A DNA stretch of 64,000 nt, taken from contig CACYJU010000009.1 of the NCBI GenBank assembly GCA_902774845.1, positions 62,001-126,000 of the forward strand, in the 5' to 3' direction. This document shows positions 1 through 8,609 of the stretch, piece by piece. Position 1 is the first letter of the stretch. Every line of letters starts with the position of its first letter. Origin of the DNA: an uncultured Bacteroidota bacterium. GTDB lineage: Bacteria > Bacteroidota > Bacteroidia > Bacteroidales > P3. The notes below the pieces were generated by a model. That model did not search any database. It was not told where the DNA came from and worked only from the letters and a program-made list of their open reading frames with translations. Both the position numbers and the translations under genes were made by a program.

Positions 1-1218
1 TTGTATGCTGTCGACCGGCAGGTTGAAGTAGTCGCACACCACCTTTTGTATATAGTCGATGGTGATCTCTCTCGTCGTGCTCTTCACGAACTTGTCGATC
101 ATCTGCTTTGCCAGCTCTATCGTGATCTGCTTCTTGTTCAGCGACGACTGGGCCATCAGCGATATCAGCGCTCCTTCGAGCTCTCTCACGTTGGTGTTGA
201 TGTTGTAGGCAATATACTCTATCACCTCATGCGGCATCTCGATACCTTCGGTCTCGAGTTTTTTCTTAAGTATCGCCATGCGGGTCTCCACATCGGGCGA
301 CTGAAGGTCGGCCGACAAACCCCATTTCAGCCTCGAAAGCAGACGTGGCTCCAATCCGGCAAGCTCCGACGGGGCTTTGTCGCTGGTGATGATGATCTGC
401 TTGTTGTGCTGGTGTAGGTGGTTGAAGATGTGGAAGAAGGCTTCCTGTGTCTTGGGTGCTTTGTTCGACCAGAACTGGATGTCGTCCACAATTAGGATGT
501 CCACCATCTCGTAGAAGTGGATGAAGTCGTTGGTCGACTTCTCCTGTCCGGCGGTCATATACTGCTGCATCAGGGTGTCCGAGGTGACATACAGCACCAC
601 CTTGTCGGGGTGGTTCTCTTTCGCTTTGATTCCGATGGCGTTGGCCAGGTGGGTTTTGCCCAATCCTACTCCTCCGTAAATCAGCAACGGGTTGAACGCT
701 GTCGTGCCGGGATTCTTGGCTACGGCATATCCGGCTGAGCGGGCCAGTCGGTTGCAGTCGCCCTCCACAAAGTTGTCAAGCGTGTAGTTCTCGTTCAGCT
801 GCGACGGAACCTTCAGCTTACCCAATCCTGGGAACACGAACGGGTTGGGCATCTCCGAGTGTTTGCCGTCGTTCAGGGCTACCGGAACCTCTTTAGGTCT
901 GTTGATCACAGCCTGTTTTCCTGTCGACGGAGCTGTTGTCGTTATCGGGGTTATCTGGTCCATGACGATGCTGTATTTCAGCATGCCCTTGGGGCCGAGC
1001 TCCATCTTGATGGCCTTTCTCAACAGGTCGATATAGTTCTCTTCTATATATTCATAATAGAAAGCACTCGGCACCTCGATGGTCAGCGTTCCGTTCTCCA
1101 GCTGTACGGGTCTTATCGGGGCGAACCAGGTCTTATATAACTTCTCGCTGTTCTCTCCCAGATTGTCCTTAATGATCTCTAAACATCTGGCCCATACTGT
1201 CTTGTAGCTTTTCTCCAT
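1..1218 (-). CDS. dnaA: Chromosomal replication initiator DnaA (3' end outside window)
   Basis: Initiates chromosome replication by binding DnaA boxes and melting oriC. Reading the minus strand from the ATG at 1218 gives 406 codons running off the left edge. Seen: N-terminal domain I (starts MEKSYKTVWARC), a variable linker, then the AAA+ core with Walker A GGVGLGKTH near residue 182, Walker B ILIVDD near 243, and the sensor stretch IIITSDKAP. Domain IV, which binds the DnaA box, is mostly missing because of the window edge, not because of a mutation. It is divergent from the S41 protease gene across a 764-bp AT-rich gap. The AAA+ signature and block order leave little doubt about the assignment. 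Confidence 0.97.
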   Translation of the reverse strand, partial: MEKSYKTVWARCLEIIKDNLGENSEKLYKTWFAPIRPVQLENGTLTIEVPSAFYYEYIEENYIDLLRKAIKMELGPKGMLKYSIVMDQITPITTTAPSTGKQAVINRPKEVPVALNDGKHSEMPNPFVFPGLGKLKVPSQLNENYTLDNFVEGDCNRLARSAGYAVAKNPGTTAFNPLLIYGGVGLGKTHLANAIGIKAKENHPDKVVLYVTSDTLMQQYMTAGQEKSTNDFIHFYEMVDILIVDDIQFWSNKAPKTQEAFFHIFNHLHQHNKQIIITSDKAPSELAGLEPRLLSRLKWGLSADLQSPDVETRMAILKKKLETEGIEMPHEVIEYIAYNINTNVRELEGALISLMAQSSLNKKQITIELAKQMIDKFVKSTTREITIDYIQKVVCDYFNLPVDSIQ

Positions 1219-1982
1219 AGTCTTCTCTCCGTTCTGTTGTTTTACGTGTGTTTACTTTGGTTTATGATCTATTTTCTCTTGCTCTTTTATTTTCACTTTC
1301 TTGCGTCACACTCTCGTTCCCTTCTCCGCAATGCAAATTTGCAACAAATCATACTACCCCCTGGTGAAATTTTTTTTTGCATATTTCATTTAATTTTTAT
1401 AAAGCATGTCGCACCCATTTGTTAAAATACCAAACCTCCTCACACCCTCTTCACCTAACCCAACTGTCAACTAATCTCTTAAGCCCTTTTCCATACACTC
1501 AGCCGCAATTATATATTTTTCCATTCAATTCTCCAAATTTTTTGAAGAAAAAAATGCATTTTGACCCCTCGTTTTTTCGTCCCACCTAACCTCTTGATTA
1601 GTTAGTTTTTGCAAATGTGTGCTTTTGTATCGTTTTGGAAAACAGATTTTTGATATAAATTTTTGAATTACAGTACCCCGAATTTCATCCCACTCCGTAT
1701 CGCTCAAATAATCACCGCCTTTAGCGTTTGTCCCCGTAACTTACTGTTAATATCTCAACGTTATCAACAAGAAAATTGTTATAACACTTTTCAACATTTT
1801 CTTCAACTCTCGACCTCCTCCTACGCAAATTCTCACATTATCACATCCGTTTTGACTCCCATCTAGCTCCCTTCTGACTACCTGTATCCAAATCCTCAAC
1901 TTCCAACACAATAATTCCGCTTTTGCTGCGTAATAAAATGTGACGATAATTAATTAACGAATCAATATATATATAATATAAG
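1219..1982. other. AT-rich intergenic region beside dnaA, possible oriC
   Basis: No convincing gene lies in these 764 bases. The stretch 1360-1720 is strikingly AT-rich with long A and T runs. One near-consensus DnaA box, TTATCAACA (one mismatch to TTATCCACA), lies at 1761-1769. Origins often lie next to dnaA, so this is a candidate, but I found only one good box and no clear cluster. The right end (1965-1981) is an alternating TA run just before the protease start. Confidence 0.35.
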
Positions 1983-3584
1983 ATGAAACTTTCTGTCAAG
2001 ATACTCGCAATCCTCCTTCTTGTGTCGTTCGCCTCTCCGTCCGATGCTCAAACCAAGTTCCGTTCGCGTTCCCACAAGCTCGACACCAACGCTGCCGCCG
2101 AGGCGCGCCTCAAAGAGATGTGGTCGCTCATCCTCGATCGCTATGTCGAGTCGCCCGATATGGACAGCCTCGCAACTCAGGCCATCGTCGCCATGCTCAA
2201 ATCGCTCGACCCTCACAGCATCTACATCCCCGCCAAAGACGTGCAGAAAGCCAACGAGAACCTGCAGGGCAACTTCGAGGGTGTCGGCATCTCCTTCCAG
2301 ATCGTTGACGACACCATCCACGTGGTCGACGTCATCGAGGGCGGTCCTTCCTCCAAGGTGGGAATCCTCCCGGGTGACAAAATCATTCGTATCGACGGCC
2401 GTCCCGCCGTGGGCGATAGCGTCAACAATACTTTCGTCTCCAATCATCTGCGCGGACCTAAGGGCAGTCAGGTTACCATCACCATGCTTCGCGGCTCCGC
2501 TGAAAAAGACTTCTCCATCACTCGCGGCAAGGTGCCCATCCGCAGTATCGACACCTGGTTTATGGCTACCGATACCGTTGGATATATCAAGCTCGAGCGC
2601 TTCGCCCGCACCAGCGTCGACGAGTTCCGAGCTGCTCTCGCCGACCTCCAGCGTCAAGGTATGAAGTCTCTTATGCTCGACCTTCGGGGCAACAGTGGCG
2701 GATTCCTCGACATCGCCACCGCCCTCGCCAACGAGTTCCTCCCTGCCCGCAAGCTGATAGTCTATCAGGAGGGTCGTCGTCAGCCGCGACATTCCTATTC
2801 CACCAACGCCACCGGCCGCTTCCGTGAGGGTCGTCTTGTGGTCATCATCGACGAGAACTCCGCCTCCGCTTCCGAGATCGTCTCGGGTGCCGTTCAGGAT
2901 TGGGATCGCGGCACCATCGTCGGCCGTCGTTCTTTCGGTAAAGGTCTGGTTCAGCGTATGTTCTCTCTCAAGGATGGCTCTCAGGTGCGCCTCACCACTG
3001 CCCGCTACTACACCCCCTCGGGTCGTTGTATACAGAAACCCTACAAGGCTGGCGGCGATGCCTACCGCAACGATATATATGAGCGCTACAAACATGGCGA
3101 GCTTATCTCGCAGGATTCCATCCATTTCCCCGACTCGCTGAAGTTCAAGACCGCCTCTGGTCGCGTCGTTTACGGTGGCGGCGGCATCATGCCTGACGTC
3201 TTCGTCCCGATGGACACCTCCAAGCTGGCCGACTACTTCGTCACCCTTCGTAACAAAGGCCTCGTCAACGAGTTCCCGCTCCGTTGGAGTGAATCCCATC
3301 GTGCTGAGCTGAAAGACATACCCTTCGACGCCTTCCTACTGAAGTACGACTCCTACGCCATCGACAACGAGTTCGCCTCTTTCGCCCAATCCAAAGACTA
3401 CCCCGTAACCGACACCACGGGCACCACCGACCCGCAGCGTCTCGCCCTCACCGAAAACTATCTTCACCTCCTTCTGAAAGCTCTCATCGCAAAGAACCTC
3501 TACGGCACAAAATACTACTATCAGATAATGCACGAAGTCGATCCCTGCTACAAAAAAGCACTCGAAGTGGTATCTTCTAAGTGA
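1983..3584 (+). CDS. Tail-specific S41 family peptidase (CtpA/Prc-like)
   Basis: Exported serine protease of the C-terminal processing family, cleaving proteins from their C-terminal tails in the periplasm. 533 aa. Residues 1-22 are a signal peptide (MKLSVKILAILLL, cleavage near SDA-Q). A PDZ domain covers about 90-170 (GVGISFQIVDD, GDKIIRIDGRPA). The protease domain has the serine block ENSASASE at about 290-297 and the general-base lysine in RRSFGKGLVQ near 320. The C-terminal 150 residues are a helical extension usual for Bacteroidota members. It stands alone after the dnaA gap; a tRNA gene follows. The family is certain; substrates are unknown. Confidence 0.93.
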   Translation: MKLSVKILAILLLVSFASPSDAQTKFRSRSHKLDTNAAAEARLKEMWSLILDRYVESPDMDSLATQAIVAMLKSLDPHSIYIPAKDVQKANENLQGNFEGVGISFQIVDDTIHVVDVIEGGPSSKVGILPGDKIIRIDGRPAVGDSVNNTFVSNHLRGPKGSQVTITMLRGSAEKDFSITRGKVPIRSIDTWFMATDTVGYIKLERFARTSVDEFRAALADLQRQGMKSLMLDLRGNSGGFLDIATALANEFLPARKLIVYQEGRRQPRHSYSTNATGRFREGRLVVIIDENSASASEIVSGAVQDWDRGTIVGRRSFGKGLVQRMFSLKDGSQVRLTTARYYTPSGRCIQKPYKAGGDAYRNDIYERYKHGELISQDSIHFPDSLKFKTASGRVVYGGGGIMPDVFVPMDTSKLADYFVTLRNKGLVNEFPLRWSESHRAELKDIPFDAFLLKYDSYAIDNEFASFAQSKDYPVTDTTGTTDPQRLALTENYLHLLLKALIAKNLYGTKYYYQIMHEVDPCYKKALEVVSSK

Positions 3585-3647
3585 TTATAACTAACTTGTA
3601 TATAGTAGATTATAATCAAAAGATAAAAAAATAAACACAAATCTGCC

Positions 3648-3675
3648 TTTGATTAAAAAAATGTTTGTACTTTTG
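3648..3675 (+). promoter_or_regulatory. Bacteroidota-type promoter of tRNA-Glu
   Basis: TTTG at 3648-3651 and TACTTTTG at 3668-3675 match the phylum's -33/-7 pattern (TTTG ... TAnnTTTG). The tRNA begins 29 bases after the -7 box. Confidence 0.7.
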
Positions 3676-3703
3676 CACTCGCAAAAACGGCTTTAAGCCA
3701 CCT

Positions 3704-3777
3704 GCCGCATTCGTCTAGTGGTCCAGGACAACTGCCTCTCACGCAGTAGATCGCCGGTTCGACTCCGGCATGCGGTA
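3704..3777 (+). tRNA. tRNA-Glu (anticodon CTC)
   Basis: Folds as a full cloverleaf: acceptor GCCGCAT with ATGCGGT (first pair G-T), anticodon stem ACTGC/GCAGT around the loop CTCTCAC, so the anticodon is CTC and reads GAG. The T arm is GCCGG/CCGGC with loop TTCGACT. The discriminator base is A at 3777 and CCA is not encoded, as is usual in this phylum. It has its own promoter and terminator. Confidence 0.96.
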
Positions 3778-3787
3778 CAAAAAGAAA

Positions 3788-3818
3788 AATCCGACCTCCA
3801 AAGGCCGGATTTTTTTTG
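3788..3818 (+). terminator. Rho-independent terminator after tRNA-Glu
   Basis: Stem AATCCG/CGGATT plus CCT/AGG with one mismatch, loop CCAA, then a run of eight T. Confidence 0.85.
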
Positions 3819-3830
3819 TCGTCATAGGTG

Positions 3831-3880
3831 CTAACCGCTAACCTATAACCATTAACCGTTAACCATTAACCATTAACCGC
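3831..3880. repeat. Word array (CTAACC / ATTAACC type)
   Basis: Degenerate direct repeats of CTAACCG and CCATTAACC, 6-8 nt period, lying between the tRNA terminator and the 3' end of the cca gene and running into its last codons. Related arrays lie at 5298, 7526, 16927 and 63873. Confidence 0.7.
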
Positions 3881-5290
3881 TTTTAGCCCTAATTCCGCAG
3901 CTATCTCGTACATCATCTTCACGGCGGCTTCCCTCTCGTTGGGTATCTTGCCGTCGAGGATGGCGTCTTTGATGCGGTCTTTGATGATACCTATCTCGTG
4001 ACAAGGTGGGATGCCGAATATTCGCATAATCTCTTCTCCTCCCACAGGCGGCTGGAAGTTGCGTATTCGGTCTTTCTCTTCCAGCTCCACCAGCTTGCGG
4101 CGTACCGTAGAGAAATTCTCCATGAAGCGTTTCACCTTCACTTCGTTTTTCGAGGTGATGTCGGCTTCGCAGAGGGTCATCAGGTCTTCTATGTCGTCGC
4201 CGGCTTCAAACAGTAGTCTTCTCACCGCCGAGTCGGTCACGATGTCTTCCGACAGTATGATAGGCCTCATGTGCAGCATGACGAGCTTCTCCACATAGCG
4301 CTCCTTGCCGTTGAGGGGGAGATGCAGGTTCTTGAAAAGCCGTTTGACCATGTGGCTGCCTTTGGCTTCGTGTCCGTGAAAGGTCCATCCTATGCGCTCG
4401 TCGTAGCGTTTGGTGTAGGGCTTGCCTATGTCGTGCAGCAACGCTGCCCATCGGAGCCACATGTTGTCGCTTTTCTCTGCCACATGATCCAGCACCTCCA
4501 TCGTGTGGTAGAAGTTGTCCTTATGCCCACGGCCTTCGACGGTCTCTATGCCTTTCAGTTTCGAAAGCTCCGGGAATATCAGTTTCAGCAACCCCGAGAG
4601 TTCGAGCAGCTTGAATCCCACCGACGGACGAGGCGACATAATGATCTTGTTCAGTTCGGTGGCGATACGCTCTTTCGACACGATTTCTATCCGTTCTTTG
4701 TTTCGCCCTATTGCCTCAAAAGTCTTGTCTTCGATGCGGAATCCCAGCTGCGACGCAAATCTCACGGCTCTCATCATCCTCAGCGGGTCGTCGCTGAAGG
4801 TGATGTCGGGGTCGAGTGGAGTACGCAGCAAGCCCTCGTTGAGGTCTCTTATGCCTCCGAAGGGGTCAACCAGTTCGCCCCAGGTCTCCTCGTTGAGCGA
4901 CATCGCCATCGCGTTGACGGTGAAGTCCCTGCGGTTCTGGTCGTCTTCCAAGGTGCCGTCTTCCACAATCGGCTTGCGGCTCTCGCGGCGGTACGACTCT
5001 TTCCTCGCGCCTACGAATTCAATCTGCCAGTCGATATTGTTGTATCTGTATCCGAAGGCGGCTGTGCCGAAGTTCTGATATACCGACACCTTCGTGTGTC
5101 CGCCAGCACTTGCCGCTGCCGCTTTGGCCAGCTCGATCCCGCTGCCCACACACACCACATCGATGTCCGTACAAGGCCGTTGCAGAAAGTAGTCGCGAAC
5201 CACACCGCCCACAGCATAGGCTTTCACCCCCATGAGGTCGGCCTCTTTCCCAATTATCTTATATATAGGATTGGAATCTAACACCAGCAA
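3866..5290 (-). CDS. cca: CCA tRNA nucleotidyltransferase with HD domain
   Basis: Adds or repairs the 3' CCA end of tRNAs; needed here because the tRNA in this window lacks an encoded CCA. 474 aa. The nucleotidyltransferase fold carries GGVVRD at about 28-33 and the metal-binding DIDVV at about 42-46; the RNA-binding helical part follows; an HD phosphohydrolase domain has LLHDIGKP near 285 and HGHEAKGS after it. The TTG at 5290 (a GTG two codons on is an alternative) keeps the helix preceding the catalytic strand, which relatives have; an in-frame stop lies just upstream. The last residues are encoded by the CCATTAACC word array. Confidence 0.92.
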   Translation of the reverse strand: MLVLDSNPIYKIIGKEADLMGVKAYAVGGVVRDYFLQRPCTDIDVVCVGSGIELAKAAAASAGGHTKVSVYQNFGTAAFGYRYNNIDWQIEFVGARKESYRRESRKPIVEDGTLEDDQNRRDFTVNAMAMSLNEETWGELVDPFGGIRDLNEGLLRTPLDPDITFSDDPLRMMRAVRFASQLGFRIEDKTFEAIGRNKERIEIVSKERIATELNKIIMSPRPSVGFKLLELSGLLKLIFPELSKLKGIETVEGRGHKDNFYHTMEVLDHVAEKSDNMWLRWAALLHDIGKPYTKRYDERIGWTFHGHEAKGSHMVKRLFKNLHLPLNGKERYVEKLVMLHMRPIILSEDIVTDSAVRRLLFEAGDDIEDLMTLCEADITSKNEVKVKRFMENFSTVRRKLVELEEKDRIRNFQPPVGGEEIMRIFGIPPCHEIGIIKDRIKDAILDGKIPNEREAAVKMMYEIAAELGLKAVNG

Positions 5291-5297
5291 AACCGAT

Positions 5298-5335
5298 AAC
5301 TAACTACTAACTGCTAACAACTAACTGCTAATTAA
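5298..5335. repeat. Word array (CTAACTG type)
   Basis: Degenerate repeats of CTAACTA/CTAACTG/CTAACAA filling the whole spacer between the cca start and the end of the MORN lipoprotein gene. Confidence 0.65.
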
Positions 5336-6038
5336 ACTTCTGCCTATGAGCAATATTCCCCTCTTCGTCGTAGAACTCCCACTCGCCACAGCGGCGGCCG
5401 TTCTCGTAGATGCCCTGATAGTATGGGATGCCGTTGTCGCGATAGACGGTATATTTTCCGTTCTCACGTCCGTTTGTGAAGGTGGCCTCCGTCTGCAGCA
5501 TGCCGTTGGGATGATAGAAAAGCCAGCGGCCTTCGCGTTTGCCGTCGGTGGTCTTGCCTGTTGAGCGCAGGGCGCAGTTGCTGTAGAACTGGTAGAGATA
5601 CTGGCTGTTGGCTTGATAGAATATCACCGAAGCGGGCGTGCCTATCTCGCTCCATTCGGCTATACGCATAGAGTCGCACTCGCCGTCAAGATAAGGCTTT
5701 CCGTCGCGGTTGAGAAGCGTCCAGTCGTTACCCTTGAGGTGGTCGGAATTATAGTCGCCACTCACAAAGAGTTCGCCGGTAGGGTAGTAGTAGTTCCACA
5801 CGCCGTCGGGGGTTTCATCTTTGCCGCTGAAGTGCTTCTCATATTGTAGCTGTCCGTTGCTGTAATACATTTTCTCTCCGATCTTTACGGCTTTCGAGTC
5901 TTTGCCTTTCATGATGTATACAAGCTGGTTGCTCCCATCGGGATAGGTCGAAACCACGGTTTCGTATTCGCGCCCGCTATTACAGCTTGAGAGTAGTACC
6001 ACAAAAGCGATGCTGACAACAGAAAGTATTTTTTTCAT
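5328..6038 (-). CDS. MORN-repeat variant lipoprotein
   Basis: 236 aa. Residues 1-19 form a lipoprotein signal with lipobox LLSSC, so the mature protein should be anchored in a membrane. The rest is a run of MORN-variant repeats of the form YYxNGxLxxEKxFxxGKxxGxWxxYYPNG (for example YYSNGQLQYEKHF, FYHPNGMLQTEATF, YRDNGIPYYQGIY). These beta-hairpin repeats are common in exported Bacteroidota proteins; the domain is also labelled YwqK-like 'antitoxin' in databases, but nothing here suggests a toxin partner. It lies upstream of cca on the same strand with only a word array between. Function unknown. Confidence 0.85.
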   Translation of the reverse strand: MKKILSVVSIAFVVLLSSCNSGREYETVVSTYPDGSNQLVYIMKGKDSKAVKIGEKMYYSNGQLQYEKHFSGKDETPDGVWNYYYPTGELFVSGDYNSDHLKGNDWTLLNRDGKPYLDGECDSMRIAEWSEIGTPASVIFYQANSQYLYQFYSNCALRSTGKTTDGKREGRWLFYHPNGMLQTEATFTNGRENGKYTVYRDNGIPYYQGIYENGRRCGEWEFYDEEGNIAHRQKFN

Positions 6039-6160
6039 TGAGATGGAAAATTTTTGAAAGAAAATAAGATAACGTTGTAACGGGGTTTTTGTTGCATGGG
6101 AATTTCATTTTGTTGGAATGCTGCTGTGTTTTTTAAGAGTTTAGAACTCAAAACTTTTTG

Positions 6161-6168
6161 TATATTTG
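6161..6168 (+). promoter_or_regulatory. Promoter -7 box for kamA
   Basis: TATATTTG followed by CA, a perfect TAnnTTTG box, 79 bases before the kamA start codon, so a leader of roughly 70 nt is expected. Confidence 0.7.
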
Positions 6169-6246
6169 CAACCTATATGGGGCTTAATATCAGGCCTTAT
6201 GTATGCATTAGTTTATTGATAAATAGTAACATAATATATAATAACT

Positions 6247-7497
6247 ATGAAAGTAAACCGCAGAAAAGAATTGTTTCCAGAGGTCTCTGACGCTCAATGG
6301 AACGATTGGAAATGGCAAGTCAAGAACCGTATTGAGACATACGAGCAGCTGAGCAAGTACTTCTCCTTCTCGCCTGAAGAGGCCGAGGGCATCAAGAAGG
6401 CTCTCGCCAAGTTCCGTATGGCAATCACGCCTTACTACCTGAGCCTCATCGACCCGAACGACCCATACGATCCTATCCGCCGTCAGGCTATCCCGGCTGG
6501 CGAGGAGTGCAACATCGCGCCCGCCGACCTGAACGACCCGCTGCACGAGGACGAGGATTCGCCGGCTCCTGGTCTCACACACCGCTATCCGGATCGCGTG
6601 CTGTTCCTCATCACCGACATGTGCTCGATGTACTGCCGTCATTGCACCCGTCGCCGTTTCGCTGGACAGAAAGACGACGAGAGCCCGGCCGAGCGCATTG
6701 AGAAGTGCATCGCCTATATCGAGAAGACCCCGCAGGTGCGTGACGTGCTGCTGAGCGGTGGCGACTGCCTTATGGTGTCGGATGAGAAACTGGAATACAT
6801 CATCAAACGCCTCCGCGCTATCCCGCATGTGGAGATTGTGCGCCTCGGAAGCCGTACGCCTGTGGTCTGCCCGCAGCGTATCACCCCCGAGCTGTGCAAC
6901 ATGCTGAAGAAATACCATCCCATCTGGATGAACACCCACTTCAACCACCCCAACGAGTTCACTCCCGAAGCTGAACACGCTCTGGCTATGCTGGCCGACT
7001 CGGGTATTCCTCTGGGCAACCAGACGGTGTTGCTGCGCGGCGTGAACGACTGTGTGCACGTGATGAAGAAACTGATGCACGAGCTGGTGCGCAACCGTGT
7101 GCGTCCGTACTACATCTACCAGTGCGACCTGTCGATGGGATTGGAGCATTTCCGTACTCCGGTGAGTAAGGGTATCGAGATTATCGAGAACCTGCGTGGA
7201 CACACCAGCGGTTACGCTGTGCCAACCTTCGTGGTTGACGCTCCTGGCGGTGGCGGAAAGACTCCAGTGATGCCGCAGTATGTCATCTCGCAGAGCCCCG
7301 ACAAGGTGATCCTTCGCAACTTCGAAGGCGTGATAACCACCTACACCGAGCCGCGCGAATACCACGAGGAGTGCCATTGCGAGGCATGCGAGCAGAAACG
7401 CAGAGTTGACGAGGGTGTCGCCTCGTTGCTTGAAACCGACCGTATGGCTCTCGAACCGAGCCACCTGATGCGTCACGAGCGTAACAAGAAGAAATAA
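6247..7497 (+). CDS. kamA: Lysine 2,3-aminomutase (radical SAM, PLP)
   Basis: Converts L-lysine to L-beta-lysine, the first step of anaerobic lysine fermentation. 416 aa, the usual length. The radical-SAM cysteines are in MCSMYCRHC at about 125-133 (CxxxCxxC). The PLP lysine is in PGGGGKTPV near 338. The C-terminal zinc cysteine cluster ECHCEACE lies near 376. The YjeK/EpmB paralogue is shorter and lacks this C-terminal region, so KamA is favoured. No other lysine-fermentation gene (kamD/E, kdd, kce) lies nearby, so the enzyme may work with a pathway elsewhere or make beta-lysine as an osmolyte. Confidence 0.93.
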   Translation: MKVNRRKELFPEVSDAQWNDWKWQVKNRIETYEQLSKYFSFSPEEAEGIKKALAKFRMAITPYYLSLIDPNDPYDPIRRQAIPAGEECNIAPADLNDPLHEDEDSPAPGLTHRYPDRVLFLITDMCSMYCRHCTRRRFAGQKDDESPAERIEKCIAYIEKTPQVRDVLLSGGDCLMVSDEKLEYIIKRLRAIPHVEIVRLGSRTPVVCPQRITPELCNMLKKYHPIWMNTHFNHPNEFTPEAEHALAMLADSGIPLGNQTVLLRGVNDCVHVMKKLMHELVRNRVRPYYIYQCDLSMGLEHFRTPVSKGIEIIENLRGHTSGYAVPTFVVDAPGGGGKTPVMPQYVISQSPDKVILRNFEGVITTYTEPREYHEECHCEACEQKRRVDEGVASLLETDRMALEPSHLMRHERNKKK

Positions 7498-7525
7498 ATT
7501 TAGCGGACGGCGGTAAGCAGTCAGA

Positions 7526-7555
7526 GCTAACCGCTAACCGCTAACCGCTAATTGC
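7526..7555. repeat. Word array (GCTAACC)
   Basis: Four copies of GCTAACC ending directly at the porQ TTG start. Confidence 0.65.
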
Positions 7556-7556
7556 T

Positions 7557-8609
7557 TTGAAACTCAGATTTTTCATAACAGCCTTGTTGCTTGCGATGCT
7601 GCCCTTGCGGGCGGTATCGCAGGTGGCTGGGATGAACAATCTTTCGGTGTTGGACATGACGGCGTCGGCTCGTGCTGCGGGGTTGGGTATGGACTATCTG
7701 CCCATCGCCGACGGCGACCTTAGCATCGCGGTGGACAACCCGTCGATGTTCCTGCCGTCGATGCACAACGCCATCACGTTCAGCTATGTGGGTATGTTCT
7801 CGCATGTGGGCATGGGACAGGTGTCGTATGCTCGCGATTTCGGAAGGCCGGGCGTGTTCGCAGCCACGATGAAATACCACAACTACGGCCTTTTCGACGG
7901 CTACGACGAGTACGACAACTCCACGGGCCGCTTCTACGCTTGCGACGTTACGGCGATACTCAGCTGGGGTTTCAAGATTGACTCAAGCTTCTCGTTCGGA
8001 GTGAGTGCGAAGCCTACGTTCTCGCAATATGCGTCCTATACGGCACTTGCAATAGCTTTCGACATGTCGGCGTCGTACGTGCATCCCAACCGTCGGTTTG
8101 TGGCTACGGTCATCGGACGCAACGTGGGTGCGCAGTTCTTCTTTGGACAGGCGAAGACCGACTGGACTCCGTTTGAGATAAGTGCGGCTCTGTCGTACAA
8201 GCTCAGCAAGGCTCCGTTCCGTTTCTTCTTTGCCATCACCGAACTGCAGCAATGGAACCTGATGTACGAGGATATGTACAATCCGTCGCAGACGACCGAT
8301 CCCTTCACGGGCGAGGTGACGAAACGCAGCGGTGTGGCGAAGTTCTTCGACAACGCTGGGCGGCATGTGCTGGCTGGCGTAGAGCTGAACATCGGCAAGG
8401 TGGTGTTCCTGCGGTTTGGCTACAACTTCCGCCAGATGCGTGAGATGCAGGCCTCCAGCGGATTCAATACCAGCGGTTTCTCCTACGGTCTTGGACTTCG
8501 TATCAAGGGGTTTGAGTTCTCGTATGCGAGGAACAACTACCATCTGCTTCAGGCACCCAACTATTTCACACTTTCAACCAATCTGGAACGTTTCATGAAG
8601 AAAAGATGA
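7557..8609 (+). CDS. porQ: Type IX secretion system protein PorQ
   Basis: Outer-membrane beta-barrel partner of PorV-like shuttles in the type IX secretion system. 350 aa. Signal peptide at residues 1-21 (MKLRFFITALLLAM). Mature start NNLSVLDMTASARAAGLGM is the family's conserved entry strand; repeated antiparallel strands ending in aromatic residues follow, as expected for an FadL/PorV-type barrel. The start is a TTG directly after a word array; the next ATG would destroy the signal peptide. The last four bases overlap lplA (ATGA). The T9SS-secreted proteins at 35.8-38.7 kb would depend on this system. Confidence 0.82.
   Translation: MKLRFFITALLLAMLPLRAVSQVAGMNNLSVLDMTASARAAGLGMDYLPIADGDLSIAVDNPSMFLPSMHNAITFSYVGMFSHVGMGQVSYARDFGRPGVFAATMKYHNYGLFDGYDEYDNSTGRFYACDVTAILSWGFKIDSSFSFGVSAKPTFSQYASYTALAIAFDMSASYVHPNRRFVATVIGRNVGAQFFFGQAKTDWTPFEISAALSYKLSKAPFRFFFAITELQQWNLMYEDMYNPSQTTDPFTGEVTKRSGVAKFFDNAGRHVLAGVELNIGKVVFLRFGYNFRQMREMQASSGFNTSGFSYGLGLRIKGFEFSYARNNYHLLQAPNYFTLSTNLERFMKKR

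Noticed and set aside
1962..3299. Long open frame of 445 codons opposite the S41 protease
   Set aside because: Shadow of a GC-rich gene with clear protease motifs on the other strand; the antisense translation is low-complexity and matches no family.
5328..6038. Toxin-antitoxin component
   Set aside because: The MORN-variant domain is sometimes named so, but this is a lipoprotein with no partner gene.
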